A stretch of 64,000 nucleotides of DNA from Septoria linicola (Eukaryota > Ascomycota > Dothideomycetes > Mycosphaerellales > Mycosphaerellaceae): NCBI GenBank assembly GCA_024114885.1, contig CP099419.1, forward strand, positions 1,488,001 to 1,552,000, read 5' to 3'. Positions 34,305-44,232 of this stretch are shown here, piece after piece. A model generated the notes under the pieces. That model worked only from the letters and a program-made list of their open reading frames with translations, made no database searches and was not told the origin of the DNA. Every line of letters starts with the position of its first letter. The first letter of the stretch is position 1. Made by a program: the position numbers and the translations under genes.

Positions 34305-34777
34305 ATGATCTCCGGACTTGCTCACGTCAATCTGCTCGTTCCGCCTGGGACGTTGGACAAGGCGGAAGCATTCTATGGAGGGACACTCGGGCTGACACCA
34401 AGACCTGTGCCGGCCTTGCAGAAAGGAATGCTGGCTTGGTACGCAGAAAAGTGTGTCACATGGAAGCCTATTTCGCTAACCTCGCAATCAGCAGGTTCGA
34501 TATTGGCTCCTCGGGACAGCAGGTCCACGTAGCCTTCGATAAAAATGATTCCAACGCCATCAAGTCTTCTCGACACCCATGCTTCAAGATCGAATCACCA
34601 GAAGCACTGCTGCAGCTGCGCCAAAAAGTATGGGAGCACCATGAGAGAGGCGACGAATCTGCCCCACAAGAAGCTGATAGACCGGGCGATCTTGATAGTG
34701 GTGCGAAGGGAGTCGAGTACCCATCGCGTTTCTTCGCGCGCGATTATGCCGGAAACAGGCTGGAGTTCAGTCTGTAG
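34305..34777 (+). CDS. VOC-superfamily (glyoxalase-like) protein
   Basis: Model: join(34305..34450, 34495..34777), 142 residues, 44-nt intron (GTGTGT...CAGCAG). It begins ISGLAHVNLLVPPGTLDKAE with the first metal-ligand-type His, then FYGGTLGLTP. After the splice come QQVHVAFDKND and a C-terminal RFFARDYAGNRLEF with the usual Asp-x-x-Gly-Asn-x-x-Glu pattern. This is one beta-alpha-beta-beta-beta module pair of the glyoxalase/dioxygenase fold, which normally binds a divalent metal. The substrate cannot be told. The P450 gene lies divergently upstream and the SnoaL-like gene converges 35 bp downstream, so a shared small-molecule pathway is possible. Confidence 0.82.
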
Positions 34778-34811
34778 ATGAAGATAACCTGTTCCTGTCG
34801 TGCTGGCTCTC

Positions 34812-35308
34812 CTACAGTCCAATCGCATCCACACTCTCCATCGTAACAGCCGTGCTTCCTGATTCTTCCATGACATTGAGCAACTGCTGGCTGTCGAGAT
34901 ACTCGCGGAGCAGCAAGATCTGCTTGCCGCGGCACGTAAATGCCATAACCACGCTGTTCGTGCAGACTTTGCCATCTTGACTTGTGGAAGTCTCTTCCAA
35001 TTCTGCCATGACTTGGACGCCCTCGGCGACGATATTGAATGCCTTGAGAGAGTATTGTGAGAACTGCCCAAGCATCTGCATGCAAAGGGGAATCCTTTCA
35101 ATCACTTTAAAGTATCCCCCGCCTTGACCCATTACCCACCATCCTGCCTATATTGACGTTATCAGATCTCGAATAGCCACATATTGAAAAGGGTAGGAAT
35201 TCGTACAGTGTCGGTAAACAACGAGGGCAAGACATCAAAATTGCGACTGTCTAGCGCGTTGATGAAGTTCTGTGCTACCGTCTTGCTCTGTCGCGACGTA
35301 CTGTCCAT
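34812..35308 (-). CDS. SnoaL/NTF2-like protein
   Basis: Model: complement(34812..35147, 35207..35308), 145 residues, 59-nt intron (GTACGA...ATATAG). Exon 1 gives TVAQNFINALDSRNFDVLPS, the first helix of NTF2-like folds, then LFTDTAGWWVMGQGG across the splice. The rest is a curved beta sheet with SVVMAFTCRGKQILLLREYL near the end, where SnoaL-like proteins carry their terminal strands. Proteins of this fold are isomerases, cyclases or dehydratases in polyketide and steroid metabolism, or binding proteins. The gene is convergent with the VOC gene. Confidence 0.78.
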
Positions 35309-35491
35309 AGTGAAGAACTATCCGGAAACCTCGTATAGTCGTTAAACTGGCGCGTCTCTGCTGACTGTTCGAGGTGGTGACTTTTGTCGAGGAATTCCAT
35401 CACTTTTCTCCTCACTGCTTGGCTATTGGACTTTCCAAGATATTTCGTCTGGGCATCGTCTTAGCAAAACAAACACCAACGTGCCGACGAC

Positions 35492-36136
35492 ATGGGTGAC
35501 CGCAAAGGCGCATATGGCGCGTCCAACGGCGCCAGCGACACGTCCTTCAGACGGAAGTGGGACCGCAGTGAGTATGAGGCAAAAGCGCGCGAACGCGACG
35601 CGAAAGTCAAGGAAGAGGGCAAGGCGCGGTATGAAGCTGCCTTGGAAGGCAAGAAATACCATGCCCGGGCCTCCACTCCCACAGACACAAAAGAGACTGA
35701 AGCCCGCCAGCAGCGCTTGAATGTCGCAGAGCAGGTCGGCAAGACAACTCTTGTCGCAGCTGGAGCTGGCCAGGGCAAGCGCGGTAAGGGCGCTGGTTTC
35801 TACTGTGATGCCTGCGACTTGACCTTCAAGGACAATTTGCAGTGGGTCGAGCATTTGAACAGTAAGCAGCATCTCGTCGCAACGGGAGAGAGTGGAGAAG
35901 TGAGGAGAGCGACGCTTGAGGAAGTCGAAGAGAGGTTCGAATATTTGAAGCGGAAGCTTGAGGACGAAAAGACGCACGATCAAACTGATCTGCAGACGAG
36001 GATCAAGACCACCGCGGAGCAGCAGGAGAAGGAGCGGGAGGAGAAGAGGCGGAAGAGAAACGAGAAGCGGCGCAAGACGAAGGATGGGAAGGGCCATGAG
36101 GAGGTCCGGATGGAGAATGATGGTATCATCTGCTGA
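35492..36136 (+). CDS. SNU23: splicing factor Snu23 (ZMAT2), U1-type C2H2 zinc finger
   Basis: Single exon, 214 residues. It starts with the conserved TSFRRKWDRSEYEAKARERD. The zinc finger is FYCDACDLTFKDNLQWVEHLN with SKQH, the U1-like type with a long His spacer found in RNA-binding proteins. A coiled, Glu/Arg/Lys-rich helix follows (EEVEERFEYLKRKLEDEK) and a basic tail. This is the layout of Snu23, a component of the U4/U6.U5 tri-snRNP and spliceosomal B complex that acts near the 5' splice site. It is a housekeeping gene inside an otherwise metabolic stretch. Confidence 0.9.
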   Translation: MGDRKGAYGASNGASDTSFRRKWDRSEYEAKARERDAKVKEEGKARYEAALEGKKYHARASTPTDTKETEARQQRLNVAEQVGKTTLVAAGAGQGKRGKGAGFYCDACDLTFKDNLQWVEHLNSKQHLVATGESGEVRRATLEEVEERFEYLKRKLEDEKTHDQTDLQTRIKTTAEQQEKEREEKRRKRNEKRRKTKDGKGHEEVRMENDGIIC

Positions 36137-36623
36137 AAGGTCACAACGTGCTTCTGACAAGGCGCCTGTCCACCGCGAGCTGAATCGCACATTTGATGCG
36201 AGTTCTGGCGTGGCAACAAGGGGAAATCAGCCAACTGTATCCAGCAAGCTCTCGCCATGGTGGTACTCGTTCCGCGAGGTCATTCACAGCCACTGTAGCA
36301 CAGAGACTACAGTGATGAACAAGCGACCTCGATTCTCGAAGAACGAATGTTTCATACAGATGTGCACGCTTTCTAGCTGCTTGCCATCACCATCCCAAAT
36401 CACACACTACCCGATAAACGCCGCTCTGCTGTCTTGACTCAGGACTGCGGAGCGCGTGCCCTCATCCTCGTCTCTCGAAACCAACACAGGCTACAGAACA
36501 ACACGCCGCAATCTCCGCACTCAATCAGCACCACTGGTACTTTTGGGAACTCGCCACTTCTTGCGGCACTTTCGCAACTCATGAGTCTCTATATCGCGAA
36601 TGCGCAATCGCCGTGGCCAATGC
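36137..36623. other. intergenic region
   Basis: About 490 bp between the Snu23 stop and the stop of the next minus-strand gene. Nothing is recognised. Confidence 0.35.
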
Positions 36624-37393
36624 CTAGCCCGGGTCCGATCGTCCGACCTCTCTCGCACGCCCATGATTGCAAGGAACATATTGTGCACTGAGCATTAGCC
36701 GGCCTCCTTCGCTAGCGGAGCCTCCTACCATTCGTTGCGCATTATCAAGCTGCAACAAGGTTTGCAATGTTGCAACCGTGGGCGAATGTACTGATGTTGT
36801 GTTCGATGGCTGTGGTGGAAGCATTGTTGTAGGTTGTTGAGCGAATGGCGGTTGAAGCGACTGATGGTGGATAGGCCCTGAAAAGCGGGTTGGAGTCATT
36901 ATCGAGACATTCCGGTGTCGTACAGTACGAAGTGGTACAGCAGATGGACTGATTAACGTTGCCAATTCTGGTGCAGCGAAATATGGTGCATCGTTTCTGT
37001 TGCTGCCTCGATCGCGGTTCTTCCACGACCAATTGCCATAGCGTGCACGTTCCGGAGTATCGTGCTGCGTGCTGCGCTTACTGGCATGTCCTGCAGTCTG
37101 CCATGGGAGTGGCTCAAACAGCTGTCCATCTTTGGAGGACGGCGCTGCCTTCAGCTCGCTCATCTCGTCAGCTTCGAAAGCTTGGCGATCACGAGGGGAC
37201 CAAACCATACCTTAACACTTGATGTGTCGCTCAGATCTGGTCTGAGCGCAATTTGGGCTGAGGTCGAGTCGGGTGTCGAGACTGGCGCGAGCGTAGCAGT
37301 GCTTGACACTGATTGTATTTCCACACGATCGCTGAGGCTGTCATCCTCAACAACCGTGCTTCGAAGCGAGAGCGTGGTCAACACAGAGTTCAT
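36624..37393 (-). CDS. Ser/Thr-rich protein of unknown function, 5' end unresolved
   Basis: Minimal model: complement(36624..37163, 37211..37393), 240 residues, 47-nt GTATGG...GACGAG intron. The protein is low in hydrophobics, rich in Ser, Thr, Pro and Gln, and has no domain I recognise. A stretch upstream in the same frame (37394-37510) has similar composition and begins at a good acceptor (CCCACAG). A strong candidate first exon lies at 37628-37697 (MSDLDEDYPAWWLAARKEVP, donor GTATGT), but the two do not join in frame. Either a one-base change, another exon or an error explains this. The real protein may be longer. Confidence 0.4.
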
Positions 37394-37697
37394 ATCCGTC
37401 TCATCTGGGCCAGTGCCCTTCCTTGAGCGCGTTGGCGCGTGATCATTCCCCTTGAACGAGGCATGGTTATGTGGTCTGTGGACACTTGTTGTGCTGTCGG
37501 AGCCATGTCTCTGTGGGCCGTCATGTTAGTTCTTCGTGCGTTGGCCTTCGTGAGTTAAGCGATGTGATATGTTGGACGCAGGACGCCAGACTGCAGGGCT
37601 TCAGGCATTGCTCGGCTTGCGACATACCATCGCACAATGGAACTTCCTTCCGGGCTGCCAGCCACCAGGCTGGGTAGTCTTCGTCCAAGTCCGACAT

Positions 37698-38007
37698 AGT
37701 TGCCGTGAAATATGACTATGTCGCGCCTTGATCGGGGCAAGAGACGAAGATACTTGGTATGGTTGATGATATTGTTATGGCGTGCAGTACTGCCACAGCA
37801 CGGAAAGATGCAAATCTACATATATTTGGAACCGCAGCAACAGCGCTCGACTTCGGCACCCTACACAGCAGGTACGCTATTCGAGCGCCAGAGCTGCCTC
37901 CTTCCGGAAATGCATTCCACGACCGAGCCTGACAGAGCGAAAGGCGTCAATGCAGAGCCGATGCAACTTTAGATACCGCGCAATGCTGCTGATGATACAG
38001 GTTGAAA
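37698..38007. other. short intergenic region
   Basis: About 310 bp between the possible first exon and the stop of the alpha/beta hydrolase gene. Nothing is recognised. Confidence 0.3.
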
Positions 38008-38904
38008 TCAAGCGCCCAACTTCAGCTCTCCAAGCCAAGACGACATCTCTCTGTTCACTCTTTTCGGCTCGTCTTGGAAGGCCCAGTGGCCCGCGGAGGG
38101 AAAAGTCACCAAACGTGCTGAGCCGGGGAAAATCTTCGGGATCCCATCCACCATTTTAGGTATGAAGTATTCATCTTCGACTCCCCAAACGATCAATGTC
38201 GGCACTGCAAAGGAAGCATTCTGCAAAGGGGAAGTCTGGCCATATGGAGGCGCTGGATAGTTCTTCTTGTAGTATGCCATCATGCCGTTGATGGGAGATG
38301 CAGTCAAATACTCCTCGATCTCTTTCCGACGCGTAGGATTCCTTATGAAGGCCGTCTTGTTCTCTACTTCTTTGTCGTCGCCGATCTGGTACTGCTGGAA
38401 ATGAATCGTGTATTCAGAAGCTTTCTGTTGCTCGGCGTCGAAGTTCACCAACTCGGTGAACTTGGGGAGGATTGGTGCGTTGAAGAGGATCATGCCAGCG
38501 ACAAGATCAGGCTGGGACAGTGCCAGCAATTGAACGGCAGCTCCACCAAAGTCGTGGCCTCCGAGAATGACTTGGCGTGCGTTGAAGTGCTTGATCAGCG
38601 CGACAAGGTCGCCTACCACGTTCGAAAGCACGTATGCATCGTCGTCGGCCGGCACATCGCTCGGAGGGAAACCACGAAGCGTTGGTGTCACGACTGTGTA
38701 GTGCTTGGCAAGTTCTGGGACTTGATGATAGAAAGAGTCTGCGTTGTCTGGGAACCCATGAACAAGTAGCAGGAGATCTCCTGAGCCCTGAGCACGGAAG
38801 TGTGTACGGACACCGTCGTTCTCCACGAAACCCTCCTGGGACTGACACGATTGAGCGATGGCGGACGCCATAAGGAGCAGGAATGTAAGGATTTGAGCAA
38901 ACAT
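38008..38904 (-). CDS. secreted alpha/beta hydrolase, epoxide hydrolase-like
   Basis: Single exon, 298 residues. The N-terminal leader (FAQILTFLLLMASAIAQ) looks like a signal peptide. The fold's motifs are the oxyanion HGFPDNADSF, the nucleophile elbow LGGHDFGGAA with an Asp nucleophile, a helical lid with two Tyr-rich stretches, an acid-bearing strand PTLIVWGVEDEYF, and the catalytic His in FPSAGHWAF. An Asp nucleophile points to epoxide hydrolases and dehalogenases rather than esterases. The natural substrate is unknown. It shares a 475-bp divergent region with the NmrA-like gene, so coordinated expression is possible. Confidence 0.85.
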   Translation of the reverse strand: MFAQILTFLLLMASAIAQSCQSQEGFVENDGVRTHFRAQGSGDLLLLVHGFPDNADSFYHQVPELAKHYTVVTPTLRGFPPSDVPADDDAYVLSNVVGDLVALIKHFNARQVILGGHDFGGAAVQLLALSQPDLVAGMILFNAPILPKFTELVNFDAEQQKASEYTIHFQQYQIGDDKEVENKTAFIRNPTRRKEIEEYLTASPINGMMAYYKKNYPAPPYGQTSPLQNASFAVPTLIVWGVEDEYFIPKMVDGIPKIFPGSARLVTFPSAGHWAFQDEPKRVNREMSSWLGELKLGA

Positions 38905-39379
38905 GATGGCCAGATTGGGTGATTATGAGCAGCATGCCCTGGGCTTTTGTTTAGAGTTCGTATGCACATCACCATCGCTGACGTTCAAGGATTACTGAAC
39001 TTTGACGATCTTCGGAAAGTCTTGGCATGCAACGGACGTACGAAGTCGTCGAGCGAGCGCCATCGAGCTAGCGTTCAGGGTCCACGTTCTGCAGATCGTG
39101 CTACGGGCGTACGGTTCGGCAGAACAATAGAAGGAGCGTTCACTAATCACATGTCAAAGTGCAAGACTAAGATCACCTGCTGACATACGCATGAAGAGAT
39201 CAACGTCTGCAATACCATGATCGATGACACTTGGACGCAATGTCCTTCCGAGGATGCTAAAGAGTGAAAGCAGAACAACAGATCGCTAAGGTGGCATTCG
39301 GAACGTATAAGATGCCTGAGCCACTGGACAGCACCGGGATCGTTCTACATCATAGCAAGGCTCACCTCAAAATTTCAAC
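38905..39379. promoter_or_regulatory. divergent promoter region, hydrolase and NmrA-like genes
   Basis: About 475 bp between two divergent starts. A TATAAG element lies near 39307, roughly 70 bp before the NmrA-like start. No other motif is claimed. Confidence 0.4.
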
Positions 39380-40552
39380 ATGCCTGCAGATCTTAAACTG
39401 GTATTCATCGTTGGCGGGACTGGAGCTCAAGGACTCCCTGTAGTCAAGTGTATGTTCATCTTACATCACGTCAGCAATCGAGAACAGCGTTCCTGACATG
39501 GAATCATAGCTCTATCCGACAGTGGCTCATATAGAGTTCGTATTTTGACGCGCAACAAGAACTCGGAGCGTGCCAAGCAGATATCTCAATGGCCTAACGT
39601 TGAGCTCGTGGAAGGTCAGCAAACCAGTCAGAAAGATTTGCACGAGGGCTTCAAAGGTGCCTGGGGAGCCTGGGTCAATACAGACGGCTTTACGATTGGA
39701 GAGAAGAACGAACTCTTCTATGGTATCCGTGCGTATGAGATTGCAAGACATGAGGGCGTGCAGCATTACATCTATGCATCGACAGATTTCGCTCTCCAAG
39801 ACATGAATTGGGACGAGAACTATCACTGGGGCCACAACGATGCCAAAGGCCGAGTCTTGGACTTCATCAAGGCGCAAGGTCAGAAAGGGATGACTAGTTC
39901 GAGTGTGATTACGGGTCCGTACATGGATATGCTCTATGATGGGATGTTTGTCCCTCAGGAGCAGGAAGATGGCTCACTCGCTTGGGTCAATCCGGCTGGT
40001 AAGTACAAAGAACGCGGATCTAATGCAACGCGACTGACCAGTCACCGAACAGACACGGGAAAGATTCCCCTCATTAATCTCGAAGATGGCGGTCCTTACG
40101 CGCTATGGATGTTCAACAATGTGGAAGAATCAGCAGGTCTCTTTCTAAAGGTCGCAACAGACGAAGTCAGCTTCGAAGACATCGCAAAGACCTTCACCGA
40201 AGTTACTGGGAAGAAAGCATCACACATCAGAGTTCCGCTAGCAGACTTCCTCGCCAAAGCAGAGCCATGGCCGAACGCACCAGCGAACTTCGCTGCAGGC
40301 CCCAATGGGCATCGTGACGAGTCTTCGATGACGTTTATCGAGAACTTCACGCCATGGTGGAAGTACTGGGGCGAAGGGCGTGCCGAGAAGAGGGACTTTG
40401 CCTTGCTGGACAAGATTCATCCGGGTAGGGTCAAGTCACTGCGAGAGTGGATGGAGAAGTACAAGTATGATGGACAACCGAAGAGTGTGCTGAAAGGGTT
40501 GAAAGATTTGAAGGATGCTAAGGCGGCAATGGAGGCTACACAGTCAAAATAG
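39380..40552 (+). CDS. NmrA-like NAD(P)-binding protein
   Basis: Model: join(39380..39449, 39510..39998, 40053..40552), 352 residues. The first exon holds the dinucleotide-binding motif VFIVGGTGAQGLPVVKSL (GGxGxxG). Strand RVRILTRNKNSERAKQI follows, then VELVEGQQTSQKDLHEGFKGA, as in atypical short-chain dehydrogenases of the NmrA/HSCARG group. The catalytic Tyr is not in a YxxxK motif, so this may be a redox sensor or a reductase. The second intron (54 nt, GTAAGT...GAACAG) has a good branch site (GACTGAC) but is a multiple of three without stops, so unspliced mRNA would still encode a full-length protein. In the spliced form the segment reads AWVNPADTGKIPLIN. Confidence 0.85.
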
Positions 40553-40715
40553 TGTGTTCGATCAGCTCTGCAGGCTGAGACGTGTCTCGTCGCTTCTAGT
40601 GAACTCCTGCCAAAGGTCAGTCACTGCTCCCTATAGTAGTGCTCGCAGACTAGACCTCACATAAAGTCCTATCGCTTGTTTCTGTAGTCCATCAGCGGCT
40701 TCCAGCGCCATCCGC

Positions 40716-41906
40716 TCATGCCACTATCCTGCTTGGAACGCCTTTCGGCACGGTACAAGCCGAGTCTGCGATTTCGCGCAGCCGGGGCCGCCATCTGTAG
40801 TGCCATTGTTCAGCCGACTCTATGATTGGAGCCTCTGGATGACCGAAAGCTAGCCATGCTGTATTGACTGCAGCAAGCCGCAGCAGAGTGAGCATCTGGA
40901 CCATGAATATTTGGCAGGTAGACGCAACTCGCGCAGGCACATTGCGCAGCAGAATGGTAGTGAAGACTTCCACGGCAGCTGCGGAAGGTTGCAGGAACTC
41001 TTGTGGTTCTGGGCCAAAAGCTACAATCTGCATGATCGCGAGCTTGACGAGCGCCTTGCAGTAACGCATTGCGGGATCCCAGCCCTGCGTCTGGCCCACG
41101 AATACGCAGAAGATGGCTAGTACGTCGGGCAAGGACGAGTCACCATCGATGTAGTTTTGCGGCAGGACTTCAGCTAGCTGGCGATCTAGCAGGCTGCGGA
41201 GCTTCCTAACCTCGTGCGGTAATGATTTCGTGTACATATCCGGATCAGGAGTAATGTGGTTTTTGAGCCAGCGATGGTATTCTCCCCACGGCTCGAATTG
41301 TACGAAGAGGGAGACTCCAATCATAATCGGATCCGGGGGTTCTGCAAGGTGGGGTGGCAGATACAAATGAGCATCGTTCTGAGCAACCACTGTGGCTGGC
41401 GACTCGGCATGTGCGGCTTGGAGCCAGTCGGTGTACAGATCTGTCGGCTGCTTAGGACAGTGTTTGATGTGGGTTGCAAGGCTCCTTGGCCGGACTTTCT
41501 TCCCGCAAAAGCCGCAATTGGTGCGTGTGTCTTTTGCTTCATGCTGACTCTGCATATGGCGAATGAGAATGTCTTGTCTCTTGAAGTGCCTATCGCAGTG
41601 GAAGTATGAGAAGTTTCGAGCCTTGTGCACGGTTCTTTGATGGCGACAGAGAGTCTTTCGCTCCTTGAACCATTTGCCGCAGTCACGACAATCGACGCGA
41701 TGTGCTCGTTTGGATGCAAGCTCCAGAACCGCCGAAGGGTCATCACTCGCATGGAGAATCTCGGCAGCATCCTCATTGACAGATAAGTCCTCGATACGTG
41801 TTGTATCGATGACACGTCGATCTACATCCTGAAAGTCCCCCAGTAATGACTCTAGCCCTTCCAACAGCATTCCGGGAATGTTCCTGGCCATAATGATCTT
41901 CAACAC
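40716..41906 (-). CDS. C2H2 zinc-finger protein, tandem copy 1
   Basis: Single exon, 396 residues. The fingers are CRDCGKWFKERKTLCRHQRTVH (first), a second aligned to YFHCDRHFKRQDILIRHMQ, and a third, CGFCGKKVRPRSLATHIKHC, of C2HC type. In the second the expected first Cys is Tyr (TAC), so that finger is probably not functional. The C-terminal 220 residues are helical (FEPWGEYHRWLKN, LLDRQLAEVLPQNY) and shared only with the next gene. It is probably a DNA-binding regulator. The start ATG chosen is the first in frame, though a second at residue 6 is possible. Confidence 0.75.
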   Translation of the reverse strand: MLKIIMARNIPGMLLEGLESLLGDFQDVDRRVIDTTRIEDLSVNEDAAEILHASDDPSAVLELASKRAHRVDCRDCGKWFKERKTLCRHQRTVHKARNFSYFHCDRHFKRQDILIRHMQSQHEAKDTRTNCGFCGKKVRPRSLATHIKHCPKQPTDLYTDWLQAAHAESPATVVAQNDAHLYLPPHLAEPPDPIMIGVSLFVQFEPWGEYHRWLKNHITPDPDMYTKSLPHEVRKLRSLLDRQLAEVLPQNYIDGDSSLPDVLAIFCVFVGQTQGWDPAMRYCKALVKLAIMQIVAFGPEPQEFLQPSAAAVEVFTTILLRNVPARVASTCQIFMVQMLTLLRLAAVNTAWLAFGHPEAPIIESAEQWHYRWRPRLREIADSACTVPKGVPSRIVA

Positions 41907-42545
41907 CGTCTGAATTGTTTACCGAGACTTAGATGTAGGTAAACAGCCTTTCGGGCTCCACATTCTTCCCATGATTGATCGAAGCATGCCTTAGTCTCCC
42001 ACAGCTGCGGGATGGCTTCGGCGGTGCTTTTGCATACAGCCTGACTTCATGAGTCGAGGCGTCCTTCGGCACCGAAAGTTTGTGGCGTTGGCGGTTCTTC
42101 AGATCGTGGCTGCAGGACTGTATGGCTATGAAGATATATAGGTACTGTCGGATGGATCTTGCTGTTAGTCAAGATCAAAACATGTTGTTTCTCTCTGACG
42201 ACAAGGATCAGACGCACCACAAGCGATTGAGCTCTGCCCCATTCTCAACAATCCCCGCTGCATTGGAGTCTCTCGTTGTTTGGTGCGAAGGCAACTGTAA
42301 GCTGTAAGAGGAGCCCAGACCCCACAAACCGATGCGTGTGCGGCACGGGTGAACGCCACCGAGAGTCTGGAATCCAAACGATCGTGTATATGGCCGCGAA
42401 ACCATATATAGGAATGTGAAGTAGTGCCTCAGGAAACACCGCTTTGGGACGACCTCATGTGGGAACAGAGCGTTGGCTCATTGATCGCTCTGCGTTGCAT
42501 TTTGTGCAGGAAAATGCAGAGGTCAGAGCAGAAAAGTGCAGGCAA
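41907..42545. other. intergenic region between tandem C2H2 genes
   Basis: About 640 bp upstream of copy 1. No gene is supported. It should hold the promoter of copy 1 and the terminator of copy 2. Confidence 0.35.
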
Positions 42546-43877
42546 TTACACGTAAGTCATTGTGCCAGAGAGCGAAGCCTGACTGAGATGCCTTGCACGA
42601 CCTGAGCTCGACTCTATGCGCGATGCTTCTCGTGGGATTGTAGATGCCAGGCCCGCAATTGGGATCAGGCTCGACTCGTACCAATTATACCAATCAATGC
42701 CCTGCAAGTATTTTACTCGAGTCCAGACGTTTTTATCAGCAAGTTCCAGCGGCATCTGTATGATATCGACAGCAGCTTGTCGAATCATGCGAAGGAACAT
42801 GGCCAGGATCTTTGCACAAGTAGCCACTACTGTGCCGGGGACGTCTCGAAATAAGGCAGTATTGAATGCTTCGAGTGATGTGATGTTGCTAAACCATTTA
42901 GGCGAACCACCAGTAAGCTTGAGTTGAATGGCAACAAGCCGCACGAATCCTTGTACGTGAGTTTTCGCCGCCTCCCAACCTTCAGTCATACAAGTAAACA
43001 CCATCAGGGTTGCGATGGCATCAGCCAGGGTGGTGTCGTGGTCCGCTTGTCCAATTTCGAGTGTCTTCAAGATATTTCGATAGACCAATCCACGCAGTTC
43101 CAGTACTTCGATCGAGATTGGAGTCGATGGGTCGGGTTGATTGTGAGGGTCAAGCCATCGATGGCCCTTTCCCCAAGGCCGAAACTTCACGAAAAGCCAT
43201 GCGCTAAAGAGCATTGGATCTGCGACTGCGGCAAGATAGTCCGGCACGACTATGAAAGTATCTTGTGTGCTTGACGAAGTGTCAAGTATAACCTGCATGG
43301 AAGCGGCGTCCGGCTTCGTCTTTTGGCAAGCAACGCTCTTGAGATGCTGTTGGAGAGATCTAGGTCATACATGCTTGCCACAGACACTGCATTGCCTCGT
43401 GTCGTCTGACTTGGCATGCTGGGTTCGCATATGTCGATTCACGATGTCCTGCCGTGCAAACTTCTGATCGCAGTGAAAGCAGTGATACTCCTTGCTTTTG
43501 CTAGACGAGTGCTTCGTGCGCATATGCCGATAAAGAGTCTTGGGTTCCGCAAATAATTTGGAGCATTGCGTGCATGATATCAAAGTTAGCTCACGAAGCC
43601 TGGGTGGCTGCTCCTGCCTGTCTCGATTCATGTACGAGCCTCGTGCAGAGTTATCGCCAAAGCCCCTGCTGGCAGCCATCGTGTCTGTGAAGAGTGGACC
43701 GCTCTCGGCACACTCCCATACATACAGCCCTATCATCTCCCAAGATCTCAAGTCATTAATCTGCATCTCGGTTGACTCCCGTCGAGTAGCCATATCGATC
43801 TCTGCTTGATGTTCGAAGTAAGCACGTCTCGACGACTGTATCCTGCGTATGGGCGGTTCACAGTAGCAGCTTTGCAT
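42546..43877 (-). pseudogene. C2H2 zinc-finger protein, tandem copy 2, interrupted by TGA
   Basis: One reading frame of 444 codons is broken by a TGA at 43365-43367. Before it lie two good fingers (CTQCSKLFAEPKTLYRHMRTKH and CFHCDQKFARQDIVNRHMRTQH) and the start of a third (CSVCGKHV). After it the same frame continues PRSLQQHLKS, matching copy 1 (VRPRSLATHIK), so the TGA replaces a conserved Arg codon. The C-terminal half aligns with copy 1 (FRPWGKGHRWLDP against FEPWGEYHRWLKN). Either the gene is dead, or a 78-nt GTATGA...ATGCAG intron at 43293-43370 removes the stop in frame, losing the third finger. A product truncated at the TGA would keep two fingers. Confidence 0.72.
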
Positions 43878-44232
43878 ATGGTATAGCAAATGAGCGTCTT
43901 ACTAGATGTTCAGCGAGGGAGCGTTGGCGGTTCTGTTATACCAGTTGCTTTCTTTGCCTGGGAAGCTCAAATTTCGGGGCCGCGAGAAGGATCTTGGCAC
44001 CGGCGGTTCTGTGACTGTGGCTTGCATGAGCCGTGTCCAGATGGATTGCCAAAAGCAAAATGTGGCTGCCATCAAGGCCTAGAATCATGCAAGTTGCTCA
44101 GCTCCACAACATTTTGTGATCGGACTGGTTTTGTTGCTCATGTGCATCGGCGAGGCGAGCTCTCCTAGTGCACTTTGCTTCACGTATAGTGGGCACATAT
44201 TCTCGATCCAGATTAGCAGAGCTGTATGCGTA
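43878..44232. other. intergenic region
   Basis: About 355 bp upstream of C2H2 copy 2, ahead of the NADAR gene's stop. No gene is seen. Confidence 0.3.
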
